DNA of 64,000 nt from Sisyra terminalis (lineage: Eukaryota; Arthropoda; Insecta; Neuroptera; Sisyridae): the NCBI GenBank assembly GCA_958496175.1, contig OY292275.1:18848001-18912000 (forward strand), in the 5' to 3' direction. Shown here piece after piece: positions 1 through 12,600 of the stretch. The notes below the pieces were generated by a model. The model was not told the origin of the DNA. It made no database searches and was given only the letters and a program-made list of their open reading frames with translations. A program made the translations under genes and the position numbers. Positions within the stretch are counted from its first letter, which is position 1, and each line of letters opens with the position of its first letter.

Positions 1-1734
1 TTTCATGTTCAATGATCATTGAAATTCCTAATTTACCGAAAAAAGGAAAACTCGTTAAAATATATGACTGTAAAAATTTATCTTGAATTAAAAAATGTAT
101 CTTTCGATTTATACTTTATCAGTTAATTCGAATGCTGTTTGGTAAAATTATGCAAAATTCTTCACGTAATACTACAAGCAGCCGTTGCCAAATTGTCTTA
201 AGCATTTGCATTAATTAAAATAATTTGAAAATTATGCTCAAATAAGTTAAATTATCTAATAATTCCGAACAGCTTACATACAGATATTTGAAATTCAATT
301 GTTTTCCGATGTTGGCCAGTTTGGTACTTGACTGTTATATTATACGTATAACCAGCAATTGTACTTCGTGCATTGATAACATCTCATAACCTGTGCCAAC
401 TTGTTTGTATTTCTAAACTTTAATGAGTAACTCTAATAATTTTCATGGTATAAAAGTAAATTAAATCAATATCAAAGTAAAATAAATGTGGCATTGATTT
501 AAAGATATAATTGAGTCTGTAGTAATTCATTTCTTATACTAATATCCAATTTTTGTAGTCAACTTTTAAAAATTTAATATCTTTGTTTTAAATAGGTCTT
601 ATTAAAAAAAAAAACGCTTTTTAAATATTATTTATGTACAATAATTTTTTCTGCGGAAAATATTTCACTTATGTGGAAAATAATAAATTTTTAAGATGAA
701 AAATTATAAGTATCAACGTGTAGCTCATATGTTCTTCAAAACAAAGCTTGAAGGAAAATATAAGACACAACAAAGAACTTACACTCTGGGTTTAATTTTT
801 TTTTATCTTGGTTACAAGGCATTAAACTGAAAATAAATAATTCATACTAACGTATAATGTACAATGTACATGCACGAAACAAGACGTGATATTGCGTACA
901 AGGCAATTTTCAGGACACATGTGTGTTTTTTTTCTCTTAAAATGAATAAATAAATAACATAATAAATAAAATAATCAGTTTTAAAAAATGACAAGGTTGA
1001 ATAAAAATTGATTGAAGATAACGTTAAAGTTTTACACTTCTAAGAAATATAAAACAAAATCACTCGTACGAGACATTTTTTTTTGCCTATAGCTACAAAA
1101 TACATTTAAAATGATAATTTCTATCAATTGAAAGCACATAAGGAGTTTCAATGTTTTGAATATAGATGATTTAGTACACACAAAAAACATTGCAAATTTT
1201 TAAAAAGAAAATATATATGTCTTTAACCACACAAACAATACGAAATGGATTTAGTAGTGAAAAAATGTTTTTTTTTTTAATAGTATATGCTTTATTCACA
1301 TGAAATGAAATCAACTTTCGATAAATTCTCCTAAAAATGTACATTTTAACTCAAATGATAAGAGAAAAGAGCTATTTTTTGTTAGTTCAATACAATTCTT
1401 ATTCACAACCTACACGTACTATGGAATTGAAAATGTATTATTTAAAATTTTTAGTGGTTGATTTTTTTGTTAATAAATTTAAAGTTTACATGAAAAAAAT
1501 CAAAGATTTTCTTTTATTATATAGAATAATATGAGTTTAACTGAAGTTTATGGATGCCTAACCGGAAAAATAAAATTGTTCAATGAAAATCCTTGAATTA
1601 AAAGAGGTAAAGGAATTGCACTTGCTCAGAGTTTTAGGTTCGATTTCACTCATTTTTTGGGGAATCCTTTATCTGAAACAAGTGCTTTAATTTAGGATGG
1701 AGGTTTCTTTTTTGTTTTTAGTCTTATAGCACCA
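1..1734. other. AT-rich DNA, no gene seen
   Basis: This stretch is AT-rich with many homopolymer runs and stops in all frames. The only ORF is a 65-codon one at 1337-1534, made of low-complexity AT-rich codons with no recognisable domain. I see no RNA gene or transposon end here. Confidence 0.6.
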
Positions 1735-1934
1735 ATTTCAAACATATCTCTTTATTCGCATTTTTTATTAGTTATATACTGTCGCTTTTTAAGTACTAAG
1801 ATTTTTAGCAACTCTAGCGTTTATAAAAATCCGTAAACTGAAAAATACTAAAAATTCGCACATTACGAGATTCGAACTCAATTCCTCCAGGTTTGAAGCG
1901 ATCACCTTGACCACTCGGCCATCAATTGGCTCTT
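1735..1934 (-). repeat. tRNA-derived SINE, copy 1 (best preserved head)
   Basis: Read on the minus strand, this copy starts with a tRNA-like head. A Pol III A box (TGGCCGAGTGGT) lies at 1921-1910 and a B box (GAGTTCGAATC) at 1879-1869, about 30 nt apart. The A box is the form found in tRNA-Leu and tRNA-Ser, which are class II tRNAs. A tRNA-unrelated body of about 120 bp follows, with the landmark CGCTAGAGTTGCTAAAAA near 1820-1803. Head and body recur together at 20.5, 27.6, 30.7 and 31.3 kb, so this is a dispersed family and not a lone tRNA pseudogene. The 3' limit is approximate, being where similarity to the 30.7-kb copy fades. Confidence 0.75.
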
Positions 1935-2120
1935 TGTTTTCACCTACTTTTTATATTCACTAAGTATTAAAATTTTGTTTGGTTACAAAAATCTACAGGA
2001 ATCATACATTTCTTTTAAATTAACGTGAAATTTTTCATTGGAACGAAATTTTTCCTAAATTAGAATAATATTTTTTTAGACTTTTTTAGTCTAAAAACTT
2101 TTTTTATCCATTACAAACAA

Positions 2121-2125
<5 letters not shown>

Positions 2126-2167
<42 letters not shown>
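2126..2167. repeat. (AT)n microsatellite
   Basis: An uninterrupted AT dinucleotide run of about 42 bp. It is likely polymorphic in length. Confidence 0.95.
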
Positions 2168-2169
<2 letters not shown>

Positions 2170-5100
2170 ATGTTTTGAACAAAAACATCAACCACAGTTT
2201 ATATCTCTTATGGTTTTGTAATTAAAAGTTAGTAAGTAATACCTTTTAACTCTATTGATTTCCATTCAAAGTTATTAAAAACGAAGTTTCTCTATTGTTG
2301 AAAATAATAGTTTCTAAAAGTTCAATTTTGTAAATTGTTATCTTAAATGAATTACAAAAGCCGCAAACAATCCAACAATGAAAGCAAACTTTTTTGGACT
2401 AAAGCTCTATTTGAATCATTGTTTGTTAAAAGGTAATTTACATATGTTGAATCTTGTAACAGTTGAATAGATAACACTAGTAATTAAGTGTTATAAAGAT
2501 TTAGCTTCGATGGAAGTAAGATAACTCATGTATAGTAAATTTCGTTTTAGAAACAAGATATTCTATGTAAATAAGTTTATATACGGTACACTAAAGAGAT
2601 GCCGTCCCACTGTGTAATTAAAAGAAAATGCAAATCCTAAACAAATTGATGTTAACGTGTTGTTATTAGCAAGCAATAGTTAATTACAATTTGTTACCAA
2701 TTATACTTAAGATAAATCAAAAAATGTATCAATTTACTATTATTAGGCAAATATTACTCAAAATTTAATAAACTTTTATTAGTTATAAACCCATAATTCT
2801 ACCTCACAAGAATAGATCAGAATTATTTTTTTAATTTATTCAAATGATGAATTATTCGTTTATAAAGTTGGATAAACTATTTGAAAATTTTATTGAAATT
2901 AATGCTTATAAGCTCAAATTATTGTTTGCTGCAATCGAATAATTTTAAGCTATGGGAATTTCTTCTACTCCAAATTGCTGCATACTCATTAAACGGAACT
3001 CAAATTCACACTAATTGTAAATTCACACCCTGCGTTAAATTTCAACAAATATGTTAAATATGTTTTGTTTTCCTGGTAACCAATGGGAGGAAACTGTAAG
3101 GCTTATAATGCATGTGGTTTGAAACTACGGATAGGTATAGTAATCATGCATAGTTCTTCTCATTAGTGAACAATTTTAAAACCTCTATTTCGGAGATATT
3201 TTTGAATTCAATCATCTAAAAGAATTATCCTTGTTACGTATTGAATGGATATTGAATTAATAAGCAAGGTATTTAAAGTAATTAACAACCTTCAAAGTTT
3301 ATTTTAGCTCTGAAATAACGAGTCTAACATGTTTACTCCCTTTTTTTTTGTTTCAAATGTAAAGAGGGTTTAACAATTTATTTTTAGTATTAATTAATTT
3401 TTAGAAAGTCGTTTGTTTAAAACTAAATTGAAGGATTAAAATTGCAAAAACTAGCCACTGTTAGTTGTGAACCCGCTTTAAATTGGTGAAATATTTTTAA
3501 TTGCCAGAGTTGGCATTTATTCTTGATACAACATTTTCTATAAAAAAAGGGTTGTCATTGGATTTAAAACCCAAAAGATTAGATTAGAAAATGTACGATT
3601 ACTTATATAAAATTCAATGAAATTATAATAAACACTTTGGACAAGACAATGTGTTTCACAAATTCAAATAAAATATTAACTCTTGCGATCTAATCGACTT
3701 TAATCCTTTAATGAATTTGCGGTTTACGAACATGTGGTTGAGGTTCGTCATTCTTTCCATTCCTTAATAAGTTGAAAAGCTGCTTTGTGTTGTTTTTTAT
3801 AACTTTATCAAAAACAGCTTCAGTGTTCGAAATAAATCAATATTTCTGTATTCATATTTCAGTATTTATCAATAAATCAATGTTTGAAATAACAAACAAA
3901 TCAATGTTGAGTCCTCTTTACTTATACTCAATGTTAATCCTTCTATCATCATAAATAAAAAAAAAATAATCGCTAAGCTTAGCTTGTATTTCGGATTAAC
4001 AATTTTTAAACGTACAAAAAAGTATTTCCTTTTATTTGACCTCTATTTATTATATAAGTAGATATAATTAATCAATAAAATCATCTGAATCAGAAGATAT
4101 TACCCATTCACCACACACCAAACTAATAAATCAAATCATTTAAAATACATTATTGAAACCAATATCTTTTGATTTATAAATGGGAAAAAAGTAAGAATTA
4201 CTAAAGTAACAAAGAATTAAATTTTCAGGATTTTAAATTTAAATTTGTACAGTGTAATTTTTCAAATTGTAAGTTTTAAATAAAAAGTTATGTAACAAAA
4301 TAGTATGTGTCTAGTCCTGGATCATGGTATTACTGTAATATAGTAATATTTTTTATAATTTTTTCTGTATAAATGGATATATTTCCGTTCAAATAACTCA
4401 ATTGTAAACCTTTGCAACCCCAATTTTTTACTGTACTTCTGTCTTATAAGTAAAAATACTATCTTTCATTAATCAAGGCATCAGTTTTGAAGTATAAATA
4501 ATGAAGCATAAATATAACAGCTTAGAAATACATAATACAGAATGTAAGAGTACATGCGTTAATCACTTTTCTGTTTTATACTTTAAAATTCTTTGATGGC
4601 ATATTGTACTAAAGATGCAAGAAATAGAGGAGAAAAAAATAAGTGAGGAACAATGTATAATATCAACAAAACGAAAAAAAATATAAGACTGACTGGTGAG
4701 ATTTAAGGAAATATTTTTCAGAAAAAAAATTCAAAAAAATCTATAAACCAAATAAAAGAAAAAAATCATTGAAAATTTTGATTCAAATAATTTTTTGTTC
4801 TTTGCAATCTTGAATATTTTTACTGATAATTCTTTTTTTGAACTCTTAAAGAACAATGTTCGAAATTATTCTTTTCTTAAGGTAAGTACTAGCTGATTCT
4901 TGTAAACGATTCTCTGCCAGGCAATACTATAACAGCTATTATAAAAATAAAAGTTTCTTTATTTTTTCAATAACAACTTAAATTTTTGTATAACAGATTA
5001 ATAAAGGTGATATTTATGATTCTCTTGTGCTTATGTATTCCTTAACAATCGCATTGAACACAACAATTGTAATAACGAAACTATTACAAATCAGCTCCCT

Positions 5101-5250
5101 ATTTGGTATTATAGAATTTACTTTTTTCTATAAATTAACATCGATTCGTTAAATCAAACATATTCTTTTTATAATTGATTCTTACTAATAAAGATAGTTA
5201 AATATGAGCAGTTTTAGTAACCTTTAATTTTTGTCTTAGATTAAAAAAAA

Positions 5251-5284
5251 GTGGGTAAAAGTGGGGAAAAGTGGGTAAAAGTGG
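5251..5284 (+). repeat. short tandem repeat, 10-bp unit
   Basis: Just over three copies of a GTGGGTAAAA unit; the middle copy reads GTGGGGAAAA. A CACTTTC follows, roughly the inverse of the unit. No function can be assigned. Confidence 0.8.
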
Positions 5285-6951
5285 ATCACTTTCTTTCTTA
5301 AGCAGTGCAGTTCCAAAGTTTAGGACTAAATGAATAATCTCTGAATTCAAAGCAATACATGAACATCTAATATTTAACGAAAAAGGATTTTAATGATGAT
5401 TATAACATTAACTTACAAATATCAGGCACTTATTAGGAAATGATTCACTGGAGATGGGTCACTTTAGATCAATGCATAAGTGACAGTGAATCAATTATGT
5501 AAAAATACCGTAAAAGACATCAATTTTTACGTTATTACTCATTTATTTGTGCTTTTAGATAACTTCTTTATAATAGAATCAAAATAGTTTTTAAAATTAA
5601 CAAATACCACACTAAATTTAATTTGAGTACAGATGTGTTGTTTGAGAACAATTTCTTAATCAATAATATGTAAATTCAATTCTAATGTAGGTATACAGAA
5701 ACCAATATTACCTATATACCCAAAAATCCAACGACGCTAGCAGTCTTTTAGGTTTCCTATTTTACAAAATGAAATGATTCAAAATTGACCATTTTTGAAC
5801 AAAAATATTTTAAAAAAATCCGTCTCAAGGAAAAAAACATTGGTTACAAAGATTGTATGCTAGAGCAAGCATACTACGAAATAAAAACATTTATCTTTCT
5901 TATGCTTCTAAAAGTTAAACCAATTTTAAAAGCACTTGAAAAAAATTCTTTACTTATCTACTGATCCGTGCGTAACAACGTATTTTCCCGCTTTTATAAC
6001 TCATCGATTACCAGCGTGACAAAGAAAGGTATGAAAAAGCAACAATTATGCACTTTTTTGTATGTGCAAGTGCAATTCATACTGAGTTACTGTGAATTAT
6101 TCACTATACTCCATGATTCTCTGTAACCCAATCTCCCTTACTTATTGTGACCTGCATTTAGGTGACATATATTTTTCAGTAAAGTAATAAGAAAAATCTC
6201 CAAAAACTTTAAATATAGCGTGAAAACGTCCTTTGATAACCTGCAGCATTCTTTGCTATACCTGTACAGGTGTAACTCTTTTGAGTCTCCTAATATAGTA
6301 AAAATTTACACTCATATATATAAATGGATATTACATAAAAATTTCAAAATAATCGGTCAAAAATTTTAGAATATTAGGGACTTTAAGCAAACGAACATTA
6401 AATTTTTATATTAATAGATTTTATCATATTTTTCGTATCTATCACAATAAAGATTCAAAGCTCTCAATGGCAAGCTGTCTGAACTACTATTAGGCGTTAC
6501 AATCGTATATCTTACAAGCATTAACAAGAGTAATTGGGAATAGAGAATAATTGAACTAATTTGAACGTATATACGTTTCATCTAAGCTCATTCAAAGACA
6601 TTATATAAACTATTTGAGCGCTTAAAGCATTATAGTAATTTCCTCAAACGGATAATAATTGGAAATGATTTTAAGCTACCTTTAAATAATAATTAAAAGC
6701 CGGAGTATTAAAGTCAAGGTTCAACATAAATACATGTATAATTCAACAATTAATTTTTTCAAAAACTTTTGCTTTTAATATCGTAAATTTTTAAGGTCAA
6801 CCAACTCAAATTACAGTCTTTACCTTTTATGATGTTTAAGAATGTACAAAAACTATTATTTATAGGTATTATTTTTTAAGAAAGCGTGAAAAAATCACAT
6901 AAGGAAAATTTTACAAAGTTTTTGCCAATTTAAATTGTGAAATACATTCGT

Positions 6952-6971
6952 CATTTGACCACGGTCAAATG
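6952..6971. repeat. 9-bp perfect inverted repeat at edge of I-clade relic
   Basis: CATTTGACC, a two-base spacer, then GGTCAAATG. It lies about 35 bp before the first recognisable reverse-transcriptase codons, close to the 5' truncation point of the retrotransposon. It may be chance. Confidence 0.5.
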
Positions 6972-7004
6972 CAGATCTCGTAGTGATTGTGAATAACAAA
7001 ATTT

Positions 7005-9240
7005 ACGAGACCCGGGAAGGATCCAAGTTCCCCTAAGAATTACCGTCCAATTTCACTAGCAAGCACTCTGTATAAATTAATGGAAAAAATCATATCCAAA
7101 AGACTACGGTGGTTCCTAGAAACACAAAAATGTATTTCACCAAACCAATTTGGATTTAGAAACAACCGGTCAACAATTGACCACCTAGTGTGTATAGACA
7201 CTGAAATTAGTAATGCATTTAGAAACAAAAACCATACTATCATGATCGCTCTTGACATCGAAAAGGCATACAAGATGGTATGGATAAATAGAATTCTAAA
7301 AACACTAAATGATATGAATATTAAAGGAAACACATTGGTCTTCATACAAAACTTCCTCAAAGAAAGGAAATTCCAAGTGAAAGTAGGAAATTCGCTATTT
7401 CCACTTACTATCCAAGAAAATGGACTACCTCAAGGATCAGTGTTGAGCGTCACACTTTTCTTAATAGCTATCAACGAGGTAATCAGCAAAGCATTCCTAT
7501 TTGCCAACGACTTGACAATATTAAGAAAAGGCGCAGACGGGCAAATAACGACAGCGCTAATACAGAACGACTTGGACAAATTATTCTCATGGACACTGAA
7601 ATCAGGATTCAAAATATCTAAGGAAAAAACTGAAGCTATCATCTTCTCACCTAGGCGACCTAAAAATAACATAAAACTAACGTTAGAGGGAAAACAAATT
7701 AAAATAGTGTCAACAATTAAAATATTAGGAGTGACCTTGGACCAAGTAATGACCTGGAAAAATCACATTATGGCACTTAGAACCTATTGCTATACAAAGC
7801 ATAATATTTTAAAGACATTAACAATAGGATGGGGGGCGTGAATTTCGATACCTTAAAAATGATCTACAAGGCACTAATTCAACAAAAAATCGAATATAGT
7901 ACAAAACTATATGGTGCATCATCTAAAAGCCGATTGTAAACCCTAGAAGCGATTCACAATACAGCGATGAGGATATGCACTGGAGCTTTTAGAACCAACA
8001 CCATATTCACAAGCATATTAGCTGAATCAAATGAACAACTGCTGGCCTTCAGAAGGAAGGAAATCATCCTAAAATATGCAGCTAGAACTAAGTATGATCC
8101 TAATAACCCAGCTAAGGAAAGTTGCAGCAAAGACCAAACGACCAACATTAATAATGAAAGTGAGCCCCAACACCACCAACCATTGAAGACTCGAATGAAA
8201 AAGTACGAAAAGGAAATAGAGTTAGAGGTACCAAAGGGGTACTCAAAACCCGACAATCAACGACCACCTTGGGAAGCCTGGATGCCACCTATAGACACTT
8301 CCTTAGCCGAATACCCAATCGACAATACGCCTCCTGTTCTGTATGTTAAACTGTACATGGAAATCAAAAACAGACACCAAGGATACCAAGGATACCAAGA
8401 ATCCTTCACTGATGGATCGGTACTTAACGGACAATCAGGATGTGCCATCATAACAAGCAATCAAGAAATCTCCTACAGGCTGAAAGACGGAACCTCAATT
8501 TTCAAGTGCGAGGCCGTAGCAATAATAAAATGTTTAGAAACAATCGAAAAAAAAAACTACAAAAGAAACCGACAGTCATTTATTCGGACTCGCTATCAAC
8601 CCTTTACGCCTTAAAAAATCGGCATAATAAAAATAAGATAATAATAAACATACATAAAATAGACCATATGCTCAAAAGCAATTACCGAATAAAGTTAATT
8701 TGGATCCCTGGACACCATGGGATAGATGGCAATGAGCAAGCGGACGAAGCGGCAAAAAGGGCGACCACCGAAGAACTAACTGATGACCACGAGTTGGAAT
8801 TGGATGACTGGAAGAGGTTAGTCACGAATAAAGTCCAAAAAACCTGGGACAGTATATGGAAAAATACTCCCCAAAAATTAGCTACGGTGAGGGACTCAGC
8901 CACTCAAGAGAAATGCCCAATGGTAGCAACCAGGAAGGAGCAGACTACCATAACTAGGTTGCGTATTGGGCACACTAACCTTACACATATCCACTACATC
9001 AATAGGGAGTAAAATCCAAAATGCAGAAATTGCTATCAAGATCTGACCGTTAAGCATTTCCTAATCGATTGTGGGGCATATGATCGTCAGAGAAACGAGA
9101 TTAAAATGCCGACAACAATAAAAGAGTGCCTCAACACTGAAGAAGGAATTAAAAAGACCTTAGAATGTGTAAAAAAAAAATATTTGAAAAAATATAAAGA
9201 ACAAAAAAAAAGTATGAAACCTTTTCCTTTGATTATGTAA
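7005..9240 (+). pseudogene. Broken ORF2 of an I-clade non-LTR retrotransposon (RT + RNase H), 5'-truncated
   Basis: This was a LINE polyprotein that made cDNA at a nicked target site. Similarity starts in the RT fingers (KDPSSPKNYRPISLAS, about 7017 on). RT motifs follow: NQFGFRNNRST, then ALDIEKAY (second Asp of motif A replaced by Lys), then LPQGSVLSVTLF, then FAND at 7500-7511, where the first Asp of the catalytic FADD pair has become Asn. Downstream is an RNase H domain with FTDGS (about 8410), EAVAI, YSDS and GHHGIDGNEQADEA. All four acidic catalytic residues are still there. A terminal Cys/His motif (CRNC...KHFLIDC, 9019-9072) is typical of I-clade elements. Breaks seen: a frame change in a G6 run near 7835, TAA at 7937, a frame change near the A10 run at 8547-8556, and TAA at 9010. 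The endonuclease and ORF1 are missing. RNase H plus the tail motif supports I over Jockey. Confidence 0.88.
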
Positions 9241-9668
9241 CCCATCCAATTGATTTAATTTATTTAATTTCTTGCCGAATTACATTTCCTTACTATCCTG
9301 ATATTTCCGTTTTAAGTCCTTTAGGTCCTCGCTTTTACACATAGCACTTTAGTAACTGCTACCAGACTTTAAGTATGAATTTTCTTGTTGAGGAAAGAAA
9401 TTACAAACATTTGTGTAATAAAATTTATATTACTAGAATAGCACCAACCGTTTATTTTCTTTTCTTTTCTTTTATTTATACTAATATTATTATTACTTAT
9501 ATTTATCGCATAACAATTTATTTGGTTCTTTGTATTTTTTTTACCTTTAGTTCGATTAAAATCATATTGTATTTTGTATATATTAACGGATTATATTAAA
9601 TAATATTGTTATGTAGTCGCTAATGACCACGTTGATGAAGCAAGTTTAAATAAATTTAAAAAAAAATG
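9241..9668 (+). other. Probable 3' UTR of the I-clade relic
   Basis: After the final stop the sequence stays AT-rich. Near 9613-9668 it carries GTCGCTAATGACCACGTTGA, then an A-rich end with a nine-A run. A CGCTAATGACC...GTTGA block just before an A-rich tail resembles the 3' ends I know from I-type elements. The boundary is inferred and no target duplication can be matched because the 5' end is truncated. Confidence 0.4.
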
Positions 9669-12600
9669 TAAAATAATGTTTTTGTCAAACTAAAAACGTA
9701 TAGAAAAGCAGATAAATAACCATAAAGTATTGGATTGTTAAATTTAAGAACTAAAAGTGAATTGAAATATTTGCTATATGAAATATCCAAAATTATTAAC
9801 ATTATAAGTAACGAGTCAGGTGTGCATTTTATTTTATGGAAATGAAAACAAAAAATAGTTTAGTAGCAATCGTTAACCTCTTTTTCATATAATAATAATA
9901 ACAATAATAACAGTACGAAAGGTAGTCTCTATTTCAAGCAAAAATATAATAATAACAGTTTAGCTTTATTACAACCACCTAAGCTACGTTCAAATTTGTA
10001 AATACAACCGGGATAAAAATTGAGATCAGAATTATGGAAGATAAAAAATAAAGTATCATCATATGAATAAATGCGTAAACTCTAACAAAAATATTTTCCC
10101 TTCTGGTATGGAACAATTTTCGTTATTGATCCATATATTTAAGGTGAAATAAACTTTTATGTTTTGCTTTTGAAAATAAATCAGTTTTGTTTTAATATTT
10201 TATGGCTGGCGAAGAAAATTTGTTTTGAAGCAAATTTATTGATGTTAGATAGTGAAATTGAATGTAAATTAAATTTGTTTTTTTCTCAGTTTTTATCATC
10301 TTTGAAATTCTGACGCATGTAATTTGGAATTTTGAAGTTAAGATTTAGACTTATCGATATTATCTTGTTGAAAATTTGTAAGGAAATAATTAAATTTCAA
10401 CTGGCATAAGTTATACATCATAAATTTTGTAGCAAGATTGATGAATGCTTGAATGTTATTTACATAAGAACACTATACTGCACTGAGTGTTGTTATTTTA
10501 TTTAACATATGGAAATATGGAAATTATAATGTTCTTTTTTCGTTTTATGTGTTAATTCTGTTTTACATTTTTCTTGAACATTATCCATTATAAACTTAAT
10601 TTAGAGCTTTAGTTATTTCAAAATCAAATTTATCTTAAAGCAAACATTAATTTCCCCTTATTTCCCTAAAGTTAGTGTTTAAACTAATTACTTAAACAAT
10701 TTTTTCACTCAAAAAGTAAATTATATTTCAAATGTAAAGGTGATGTGATTTTTGAGCTTTTTTTTCTACAAAGAAAACCTAATGTAATTTGAAATAAATG
10801 TTTCTAGAAAAAGTCAAAAATTAAAATTATTTTATTATTATTTTATAGTTAAAATTATTTTTCTACTTTTGCAATAAACTAAATCATAACTATGCTTCTT
10901 AAATACCGTAAAATTGAGACTCACTGATTCTGGATGATTAAGTTTTTATCCCTTGGTAAAACAATAAAAAGAAGTTTTGTGAAGTTCATCAATAAAAAAT
11001 CTTCACATCCTTGTTTTAAGGCCATCACAATGTAACAATAAAATACATGAAGTAAATAAATAAAAATAGACAAACAGTGTAAAATTATTACGTTGAAACA
11101 CGATAAAGCCATGTCAACTTTTTATCTACAATTGTTTACCTTTGGGACAGCTTTATTACTGATAAGGCAAAATGTATTCAAGCTTTGCAGAAAAACTACA
11201 CTTTAAGGTAGTAGATAAAACAAATTTCCTCAAACTGTATTAACGGATATATAAACTTTCGAGATGTAGATTTGTAAAGTTACGAGTTGCAGCATTTTTT
11301 CGTTACAAAAATATAATATAATATTTTCAAATTACATAATTTAAGAGAAATGCTAATTAGAAATTTCATTTTAGGTTATAAAACTTTACTTCAACAACTC
11401 ACAAAATCAGAGTTTTGAAAAATATTCCTTCTTCATTGAATATTTTGCAACCATTGAAAGATTATTGTTAAAGTTTGTATATTGAAACTAAGATATGTTT
11501 AATTTGAAAAGTGTATTTCTTGTATAAGAATTAGAACGTTAAATTTGATTTATGTGAAAAAATCAATTTATTTTTTTCTAACGGTAATATACAAATTTGA
11601 ATAAATATACTAGTTATTTTCCTAAATATTAAAGAAGACAGAAGAATTTAAAGTCCAATCAGAGAATAATATTTCACCATTTTTCTAATATATTGAAATA
11701 AAATTTCTGTTCAAGAGTAGTAGCGATTTTTTAAATTCTCACAAGAATAGACAATTTAAACGTATTAAATCAATTATTCATTTTCTTTAAATATATATAT
11801 TATTTAAATTCTGGAGCTGAAACAAAACTTTTTGTTGCGATAAAATATCTGCAAATATTCAGGTTTTAGGGTTATCTGATATGATAACACAGAAGAAATT
11901 AAACATATGACACAAAACACGGACCCTTAAACATACGACACTTATACGTAAAGTCATCGTTGAAATTGTGGTGGAAAATATATTTAAATCACTAGATTCA
12001 AACGGAACCAAGTTACAGTATAACTCTGTTAGAAAAAACTCTAAAAATATATCTCTGTTCTAATTTAAATTAAATTTAGGAACATTTAAAGTGATACCAG
12101 CTATATGTATATGAAGTAAAAAGATCTGAGAGACCAAATAAGCGAATGTAATCGTATAGAGGTGAGGGATAGGTATAATATGAGGATAGGTACGTATCCT
12201 TCAGACAGTATAGACCCATCATTACCAGTAGCAAATAGATACATCAAAAGTATTATTACAGTCACGAACATTTATATATTGGATAATTTGAAAATATATT
12301 TTACATTATATTAAATCAAAATGGTATATTAATAAGCTTTTGGTTCTACAAAAATATTTGGAACTTAATAAACAGTTAAAAAGTAAATAATTTACTTTAC
12401 ACTTGTTCAATATTAACAGAAAGAATTTTGCTTAAAAAAATTGTCGGCTTAATGAGTTAACCAGCTAAATCCATTTTAACAGTCTTTATAGAGAAAACAA
12501 AAAAGAGAATGAATGCCACATAAGCTAATACAGATAGCAGATTTCCGTTTCATGTTATATTTTGAAATTTTTATATTTAAAGTGATTTAGCAGGATAACA

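Larger units (their letters stand above)
1935..6951. other. AT-rich DNA, no gene seen
   Basis: Apart from an AT microsatellite and one short tandem repeat, listed separately, I find nothing with coding character. The 60-codon ORF at 3772-3954 shows no domain or plausible context. Confidence 0.55.

Noticed and set aside
1861..1932. Functional tRNA-Leu or tRNA-Ser gene
   Set aside because: Head and body recur as a unit at four other sites with the same non-tRNA extension, so it is a SINE; the anticodon arm is not intact.
7040..7672. Minus-strand ORFs of 106 and 80 codons
   Set aside because: They are antisense shadows of the I-clade RT remnant.
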